A stretch of 5,277 bases of DNA from Anaerovibrio sp. (GTDB lineage Bacteria > Bacillota > Negativicutes > Selenomonadales > Selenomonadaceae): assembly GCA_016302095.1 (NCBI GenBank), contig JAEDOE010000108.1:1-5277 (forward strand), written 5' to 3'. Below are positions 1-3,721 of the stretch, one piece after another. Both the position numbers and the translations under genes were made by a program. Under the pieces are notes generated by a model. It saw only the letters and a list, made by a program, of their open reading frames with translations. It was not told where the DNA came from and did not search any database. Each line of letters starts with the position of its first letter. The stretch's first letter is position 1.

Positions 1-171
1 GGGCTGATGCTGGATTTTCACCTTTTTGAAGGGGGCAGGGAAGTGCGGCATTACTGGCGTGATATACACACCTATATCGGCTATGTGATGGCTGCCGGGG
101 TGCTGCTGCACATCATCTGGCATGTGAAATGGATTAAGGTGGCGGCAAAGCAGATTTTTTGTAAAAAATAA
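1..171 (+). CDS. C-terminal end of a DUF4405-like membrane protein (5' truncated)
   Basis: The window opens inside a reading frame (frame 1) that runs 56 codons to a TAA stop at 169-171; the start lies upstream. The visible part has a polar stretch with an aromatic HYWRDIH segment. It is followed by one membrane helix (about fragment residues 25-42, IGYVMAAGVLLHIIW) and a basic tail (KWIKVAAKQ...KK) that would sit on the cytoplasmic side. Histidines at fragment positions 23, 37 and 41 give the spacing H-x13-H-x3-H followed by W44. This resembles the last helix of DUF4405/cytochrome b561-like four-helix proteins, where such histidines can bind heme. The family call rests on this short motif alone; another cytochrome b-type membrane subunit is possible. 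No terminator is seen after the stop, and the map promoter candidate begins within a few bases of it. Confidence 0.6.
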   Translation, partial: GLMLDFHLFEGGREVRHYWRDIHTYIGYVMAAGVLLHIIWHVKWIKVAAKQIFCKK

Positions 172-174
172 GGG

Positions 175-202
175 TGGACTATTTTCGATTTTCCTTTATA
201 AT
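175..202 (+). promoter_or_regulatory. Candidate sigma-A-type promoter for map
   Basis: A perfect -10 hexamer TATAAT lies at 197-202. A -35-like TGGACT (four of six matches to TTGACA) lies at 175-180, giving a 16-bp spacer. Transcription would start near 209 and give a leader of roughly 65 nt before the map ATG. The -10 is the left part of a 10-bp palindrome, TATAATTATA (197-206), so a -10 is also present on the minus strand, though no gene reads that way. The element is in the right place between a stop codon and the next gene, but AT-rich gaps produce such matches by chance. Confidence 0.45.
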
Positions 203-255
203 TATAGATGGACTGTTATTTTTTGCGTGCAGGGAATAATAGCCACAGTGTAATT

Positions 256-264
256 GAAAGGAAG
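256..264 (+). promoter_or_regulatory. Ribosome binding site of map (decides the start)
   Basis: The purine-rich stretch GAAAGGAAG ends 10 nt before the ATG at 275. An in-frame TTG at 254 would add seven residues, but it has no Shine-Dalgarno-like sequence upstream and itself abuts this site. The ATG also places the SEC-C motif right at the N-terminus (MNRNDLCWCGSG), as is usual in this family. Confidence 0.75.
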
Positions 265-274
265 CTACTTCTGT

Positions 275-1147
275 ATGAATAGAAATGATTTGTGCTGGTG
301 CGGCAGTGGGCGTAAGTACAAGAAATGTCATCTCGCCTATGATGAGCGACTGGATGCAATGAAATTTGATTTTTTTAAGGGGCAGGTGCGCCCACCCAGG
401 AATATCATCAAGAACGCGGCGGATATCGAGGGCATCAGGAAGGCTGGCATTCTGAACGATGCGGCTCTCGACCTGGCTGCCAGCATGGTGGAGGAAGGCA
501 GGGACACCGCTTCCATTGACGATGCGGTGCGCAAGCTGATAGAGGGCAACGGGGGCATTCCTGCCTGCCTGAACTATGAGGGCTATCCCAAGAGCATCTG
601 CATTTCCCTGAACGATGTGGTGTGCCACGGCATCCCTTCCCGGAAGACCATTCTCAAGGAAGGGGATATCCTGAATGTGGACATTACCACCATCCTGGAT
701 GGCTATTACGCCGATGCTTCCCGCATGTTCATGGTGGGCAAGGTTTCCTCGGAGGCAGAGCGGCTGGTACAGGTAGCCAAGGAGTGCATGCTGCTGGGCA
801 TCGAGGCAGTAAAGCCCTGGGGCTATGTAGGCGATATCGGTGCTGCCGTCAATGCTCATGCCAAGGCTAACGGCTGCTCCGTGGTTACGGAGCTGGGCGG
901 TCACGGTGTGGGCAAGGACTTCCATGAGGACCCTTATATTCCCCATGTAGGGGAGCGGGGCACAGGTATGCTGCTGGTGCCGGGCATGGTCTTTACGGTA
1001 GAGCCCATGATTAATGCCGGCAGGTACAAGGTCACTGTGGACAAGAAGGACGGCTGGACCGTGCGTACCAAGGACCATTCCCTGTCTGCCCAGTGGGAAA
1101 AGACCATTCTGGTGACTGAGACAGGGGTAGAGGTGCTGTCCAGCTAA
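275..1147 (+). CDS. map: Methionine aminopeptidase, type I, with N-terminal SEC-C motif
   Basis: This 290-residue cytosolic metalloprotease removes the initiator methionine from nascent proteins. Residues 1-19 form a SEC-C zinc motif (C7-x-C9, then C18-H19 in KKCH), known in the SEC-C MetAP variants of Firmicutes and Chlamydiae and thought to aid docking to a partner such as the ribosome. The pita-bread catalytic domain follows from about residue 45. All expected residues are visible: H118 in CHGIP, metal ligands D136 (NVD) and D147 (ADASR), H210 (GGHGVG), H217 (FHEDP), E243 (VEPM) and E275 (QWEKT). The length fits SEC-C MetAPs, about 25-40 residues longer than the E. coli enzyme. ATG 275 is preferred to TTG 254 because of its ribosome binding site. 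It may be transcribed from the promoter candidate at 175-202. The UbiB gene starts 71 bp downstream. No key residue is missing, so it should be active. Confidence 0.95.
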   Translation: MNRNDLCWCGSGRKYKKCHLAYDERLDAMKFDFFKGQVRPPRNIIKNAADIEGIRKAGILNDAALDLAASMVEEGRDTASIDDAVRKLIEGNGGIPACLNYEGYPKSICISLNDVVCHGIPSRKTILKEGDILNVDITTILDGYYADASRMFMVGKVSSEAERLVQVAKECMLLGIEAVKPWGYVGDIGAAVNAHAKANGCSVVTELGGHGVGKDFHEDPYIPHVGERGTGMLLVPGMVFTVEPMINAGRYKVTVDKKDGWTVRTKDHSLSAQWEKTILVTETGVEVLSS

Positions 1148-1177
1148 AGATGCCCGGTTAAGTGTTTTCGTGTATTC

Positions 1178-1199
1178 CCATCAGGTGCATCCTGACTGG
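1178..1199 (+). other. Small hairpin just upstream of the UbiB-gene ribosome binding site
   Basis: CCA-TCAGG (1178-1185) can pair with CCTGA-TGG (1191-1199, with C1196 bulged) around the 5-nt loop TGCAT. The structure ends one base before the Shine-Dalgarno at 1201. No T-run follows, so it is not a Rho-independent terminator. It could mark a processing site or tune translation of the next gene, but eight pairs with a bulge may also be chance. Confidence 0.25.
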
Positions 1200-1200
1200 C

Positions 1201-1209
1201 AAGGAGGTG
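1201..1209 (+). promoter_or_regulatory. Strong ribosome binding site of the UbiB-family gene (decides the start)
   Basis: AAGGAGGTG is a near-perfect complement to the 16S rRNA 3' end and lies 9 nt before the ATG at 1219. The frame is open further upstream, to a GTG at 1162 and a GTG at 1207. The first has no ribosome binding site and the second lies inside this one. ATG 1219 is therefore the best start. Confidence 0.85.
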
Positions 1210-1218
1210 GCAGCTGCT

Positions 1219-2838
1219 ATGCTGAGGGAGTTTTTGGGACAGGCTGAGGATGGCAGCATGGATATTTCCTCTGCCCGGAGGCTGAAGGAAATTGTGGCAG
1301 TGCTCAGGGACAGGGAGCTCTTGCAGGGGGTAACCCCTGTGAAGGTGCGGCAGGTGCTGGAGGATTTGGGACCTACTTTTGTGAAGCTGGGGCAGATTAT
1401 CAGCATGAGGCCGGATTTTTTGCCCAATGAGTACCAGGCGGAGCTGACCAGGCTGCAATCCGAGGTGAAGCCCATGGATTTTTCCGTGGTGAAGGAGATT
1501 GTCCAGCGGGAGTACAACCAGAGCTGGGACGGGATTTTCGCCTCTATTGATGAGCATGCCATGGGCTCCGCTTCCATTGCCCAGGTGCACAGGGCGAGCC
1601 TTTTGAATGGTGACAGGGTTGTTATCAAGGTGCAGCGTCCCGGCATCTATGAGGTGATGGCAAAGGATATTGCCCTTTTGAAAAGGGCTATTTCCATCCT
1701 CAACCTGGTGCGTGACTCGGACGGGGTTGTCAATCTTGAGAGCATTGTGGATGAGATGTGGGAGATTGCCAAGCAGGAGATGGATTTTCTGCTGGAGGCG
1801 GATCACATCGAGGAATTTGCCCACCTGAACAAGGATGATGAAAATATCCTCTGTCCCAAGGTCAACCGCCAGCTGACCACCCAGCGCATCCTGGTGATGG
1901 AATGCATGGATGGCATTCCCCTGGATGATGGGGAGGGGCTGCAGGCTGCCTGCGTGGATATGGAGCACATCGGCAGGAGGCTTGGCATCAACTATGTGAA
2001 GCAAATAATTGATGACGGGTTTTTTCATGCTGATCCTCATCCCGGCAATATCTGGGTGAAGGATGGCAGGATTATCTGGCTGGATCTGGGGATGATGGGC
2101 AGGCTGTCCGTCAGGGACAGGAACAGCTTCCGCCATGCGATTATGGCACTGGTGACCAATGATGTCTACGGCATGAAGGAAGCGGTGCTGGCTTTGGGTG
2201 TGCCCCGGGGCAAGGTTGATCACATCCAGCTTTATGATGATGTGGCAGCCCTGATGGCCCAGTACGGTGATCTGGATTTTGAGCACCTGAAGGCCGGCGA
2301 GGTGGCCAGGAAAATCCTCATGGTGCTGAAAAGCAATAATATCGCCATCCCCCACGGCTTCAGCATGTTTGCCAGAGGCGTGATGATCATGGAGGGCGTG
2401 ATGACCAGGTGCTGTCCCCAGGTGAATTTTTCCGAGATATTTGCCAAGGGGCTGCGGGTCAGCATGGAGAAGGATTTCAGCTGGCTGGCGGAGCTGAATA
2501 AATTCAAACGTGACAGCTACATGCTGATGAAAAAATCCATGCAGCTGCCGGAGCAGATTTCTGATATACTAAAGATGACGTTAAGCGGCCAGACCAAGGT
2601 GAATCTTGACCTGACCGGTTCCCAGGAGCCATTGCAGAAGCTGGACAGCATGATCAACAAGATGATTATGGCCATCATCAGTGCCGCCCTGCTGCTGGGC
2701 TCCAGCACAATCTGCACCACTCAGATGGAGCCGAAAATCATGGAAATCCCCCTGCTGGGAGTGCTCGGTTATCTGGCTGCCATGGTGCTGTGCAGCAAAC
2801 TTTTGTGGAGCATAATAAAGACGGACAGGAGGAAGTAG
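1219..2838 (+). CDS. ubiB: UbiB/ABC1/AarF-family atypical protein kinase-like ATPase
   Basis: This 539-residue protein belongs to the UbiB (ADCK/COQ8) family: membrane-associated, kinase-fold ATPases that support ubiquinone synthesis or, more widely, isoprenoid lipid and quinone handling. Visible motifs in order are the family-specific KxGQ (K56-G58-Q59), the nucleotide loop MGSASIAQVHRA (115-126), the ATP lysine K137 in VIKVQRPG, and E187-x-D189-F with E193-A (helix C acidic motif). The catalytic loop HADPHPGN follows (D272, N277), then the metal-binding D289 in LDLG, equivalent to DFG. Two C-terminal hydrophobic helices (about 478-498 and 509-533) should anchor it in the membrane. The length is usual for Firmicutes members. 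The symbol is by family; the true substrate is unknown, and if the host is anaerobic a role with menaquinone or another prenyl lipid is more likely than ubiquinone. The aroH ribosome binding site lies within its last codons. Confidence 0.92.
   Translation: MLREFLGQAEDGSMDISSARRLKEIVAVLRDRELLQGVTPVKVRQVLEDLGPTFVKLGQIISMRPDFLPNEYQAELTRLQSEVKPMDFSVVKEIVQREYNQSWDGIFASIDEHAMGSASIAQVHRASLLNGDRVVIKVQRPGIYEVMAKDIALLKRAISILNLVRDSDGVVNLESIVDEMWEIAKQEMDFLLEADHIEEFAHLNKDDENILCPKVNRQLTTQRILVMECMDGIPLDDGEGLQAACVDMEHIGRRLGINYVKQIIDDGFFHADPHPGNIWVKDGRIIWLDLGMMGRLSVRDRNSFRHAIMALVTNDVYGMKEAVLALGVPRGKVDHIQLYDDVAALMAQYGDLDFEHLKAGEVARKILMVLKSNNIAIPHGFSMFARGVMIMEGVMTRCCPQVNFSEIFAKGLRVSMEKDFSWLAELNKFKRDSYMLMKKSMQLPEQISDILKMTLSGQTKVNLDLTGSQEPLQKLDSMINKMIMAIISAALLLGSSTICTTQMEPKIMEIPLLGVLGYLAAMVLCSKLLWSIIKTDRRK
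2827..2832 (+). promoter_or_regulatory. Ribosome binding site of aroH inside the UbiB-gene 3' end
   Basis: AGGAGG lies 10 nt before the TTG at 2843 and within the last codons of the UbiB frame, whose TAG stop is at 2836-2838. The site supports the TTG start and suggests translational coupling of the two genes. Confidence 0.8.
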
Positions 2839-2842
2839 GAGC

Positions 2843-3202
2843 TTGCGAGGAATCAGAGGAGCCATTACAGTTGAGGAAAACACTGCAGAAGCAGTGATGA
2901 GTGCCACTCAGGAAGTGGTCAAAGCCATGCTGGAAGCAAACGATATCAGGACAGAGGACATCGGGGCGGCGATTTTTACGGCCACCGAGGATATTACGGC
3001 GGTATTTCCTGCCAAGGGAGCCAGGGCATTGCCGGGCTTTGACCTGGTGCCCCTGTTTGATGCCCGGCAGATGGATGTGGATGGTGCCCTTGACCACTGC
3101 ATCAGGGTGCTGCTGCTGGTAGATACTGACAAGGGGCAGCGGGAGATAAAGCATATTTTCCTGGGCAGGGCAAGGGGACTGCGCCCTGACCTGGCGAAAT
3201 AA
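2843..3202 (+). CDS. aroH: Chorismate mutase, AroH type, with altered active site
   Basis: This 119-residue protein matches the monofunctional, trimeric AroH class, which converts chorismate to prephenate in the cytosol for phenylalanine and tyrosine synthesis. Family landmarks are RGIRGAITVEENT (2-14), TATEDITAVFPAKGAR (46-61), MDVDGALDHCIRVLLLVDTD (77-96), KHIFL (103-107) and the C-terminal LRPDL (113-117). Compared with the B. subtilis enzyme from memory, a constant offset of two residues aligns Arg7 with R5, Phe57 with F55, Lys60 with K58, Arg63 with R61, Arg90 with R88 and Arg116 with R114. Three active-site positions differ: Cys75 is D73, the catalytic Glu78 is Q76, and Tyr108 is F106. 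The start is TTG, backed by the AGGAGG at 2827 and by the conserved N-terminus; no in-frame ATG fits. It lies 4 bp after the UbiB gene and is very likely in the same operon. Family membership is secure; catalytic strength is uncertain. Confidence 0.92.
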   Translation: MRGIRGAITVEENTAEAVMSATQEVVKAMLEANDIRTEDIGAAIFTATEDITAVFPAKGARALPGFDLVPLFDARQMDVDGALDHCIRVLLLVDTDKGQREIKHIFLGRARGLRPDLAK

Positions 3203-3204
3203 TT

Positions 3205-3256
3205 TACCGGCAGAGGCATGGCGGTGCAGCTGCACTGGCAGGAATATATGCCGGTA
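3205..3256 (+). repeat. Nested inverted repeats between aroH and ridA
   Basis: TACCGGCA (3205-3212) is the exact reverse complement of TGCCGGTA (3249-3256). The 36 bases between them contain a perfect 12-bp palindrome, GTGCAGCTGCAC (3224-3235). Four T residues follow the outer repeat (3257-3260). The pairing is too loose and the T-run too short for a convincing terminator. It could be a weak attenuator, a processing site or a protein-binding site. It sits in the 87-bp gap before ridA. Confidence 0.35.
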
Positions 3257-3277
3257 TTTTGGTAAGGCAATAGGACT

Positions 3278-3283
3278 AGGAGG
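3278..3283 (+). promoter_or_regulatory. Ribosome binding site of ridA
   Basis: AGGAGG lies 6 nt before the ATG at 3290, which is slightly short but within the normal range. It supports that start. Confidence 0.8.
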
Positions 3284-3289
3284 TTAATT

Positions 3290-3670
3290 ATGAACAAGAT
3301 TATTTCTACTGACAGAGGACCTGGGGCAATCGGCCCTTATTCGCAGGCTGTGCAGACTGCCGGCGGCATGCTGTTCGTTTCCGGGCAGATTCCGCTGGTA
3401 CCGGCTACCGGTGCCATGGTTGAGGGGGGCATCGAGGCGCAGGCCACCCAGGTGCTGGAAAACCTGAAGGGCATTGTGGAGGCTGCCGGTTATCAGCTGT
3501 CCGATGTAGTCAAGACCACTGTGTATCTGGCTGATATCAATGATTTTGGCACTGTGAATGAAATCTATGCCAAATACTTTGTGGAGAACTGCCCTGCCCG
3601 TGTCTGCGTGGAGGTCAGCAAGCTGCCTAAGGGCGCATTGGTAGAAATTGATGTTATTGCCTCCAAATAA
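3290..3670 (+). CDS. ridA: RidA/YjgF/UK114-family enamine/imine deaminase
   Basis: This complete 126-residue protein has the family's usual length. RidA is a cytosolic trimer that hydrolyses reactive enamine and imine intermediates, such as 2-aminoacrylate released by PLP-dependent serine/threonine dehydratases, and so protects PLP enzymes. Diagnostic residues are present: the GPYSQAV segment with Y17 (15-21), VSGQIPL (30-36), and the substrate-carboxylate arginine R104 in CPARVCVEV (E. coli Arg105). C106 and the late acidic residue E119 in VEIDVIA (E. coli Glu120) are also kept. These place it in the active RidA subfamily rather than the Rid1-7 variants that lack the arginine. It follows aroH by 87 bp and precedes tkt by 51 bp on the same strand. 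No promoter of its own is convincing, so it is probably read from upstream. Confidence 0.95.
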   Translation: MNKIISTDRGPGAIGPYSQAVQTAGGMLFVSGQIPLVPATGAMVEGGIEAQATQVLENLKGIVEAAGYQLSDVVKTTVYLADINDFGTVNEIYAKYFVENCPARVCVEVSKLPKGALVEIDVIASK

Positions 3671-3677
3671 TTATTTG
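3664..3677 (+). repeat. 14-bp perfect AT-rich palindrome at the ridA stop / tkt upstream region
   Basis: CAAATAATTATTTG reads the same on both strands and overlaps the ridA TAA stop (3668-3670). It touches a weak -35-like TTGTAA (3675-3680), which has a TATATT at 3698-3703 with a 17-bp spacer. It could be an operator for a dimeric regulator near tkt, but AT-rich sequence yields such palindromes fairly easily. Confidence 0.35.
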
Positions 3678-3704
3678 TAATATGGGAAAGGTATCTATAT
3701 ATTT

Positions 3705-3711
3705 AAAGGAG
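3705..3711 (+). promoter_or_regulatory. Ribosome binding site of tkt (decides the TTG start)
   Basis: AAAGGAG ends 10 nt before the TTG at 3722. An in-frame GTG at 3713 is too close to this site, and the first in-frame ATG (3776) would cut away the conserved N-terminal helix only eight residues before the active-site histidine. TTG 3722 is therefore the best start. Confidence 0.75.
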
Positions 3712-3721
3712 AGTGTTATCT

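Noticed and set aside
165..185. Terminator after the first gene (AAAATA...TATTTT)
   Set aside because: The possible stem is six A-T pairs only, too weak for a Rho-independent terminator.
254..274. TTG 254 as the map start
   Set aside because: It lacks a Shine-Dalgarno and would add seven residues before the SEC-C motif; ATG 275 fits better.
179..1078. Long minus-strand open frame opposite map
   Set aside because: It is a shadow of map in the opposite strand; the product has no recognisable domain, and the + strand gene has all catalytic residues.
1162..1218. Extended N-terminus of the UbiB protein from GTG 1162
   Set aside because: There is no ribosome binding site before GTG 1162, while a near-perfect one precedes ATG 1219; the extra 19 residues look like translated leader.
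1144..2355. Long minus-strand open frame opposite the UbiB gene
   Set aside because: The composition is rich in His, Leu and Gln, as expected from antisense reading of a GC-rich gene, and there is no plausible family.
3657..3683. Promoter TTGCCT-15-TAATAT for tkt
   Set aside because: The spacer is short and the -35 match is weak; chance in AT-rich sequence is likely.
3675..3703. Promoter TTGTAA-17-TATATT for tkt
   Set aside because: The hexamers match four of six and five of six, but the transcript would begin around 3710 within the ribosome binding site, so it is not called as a feature.
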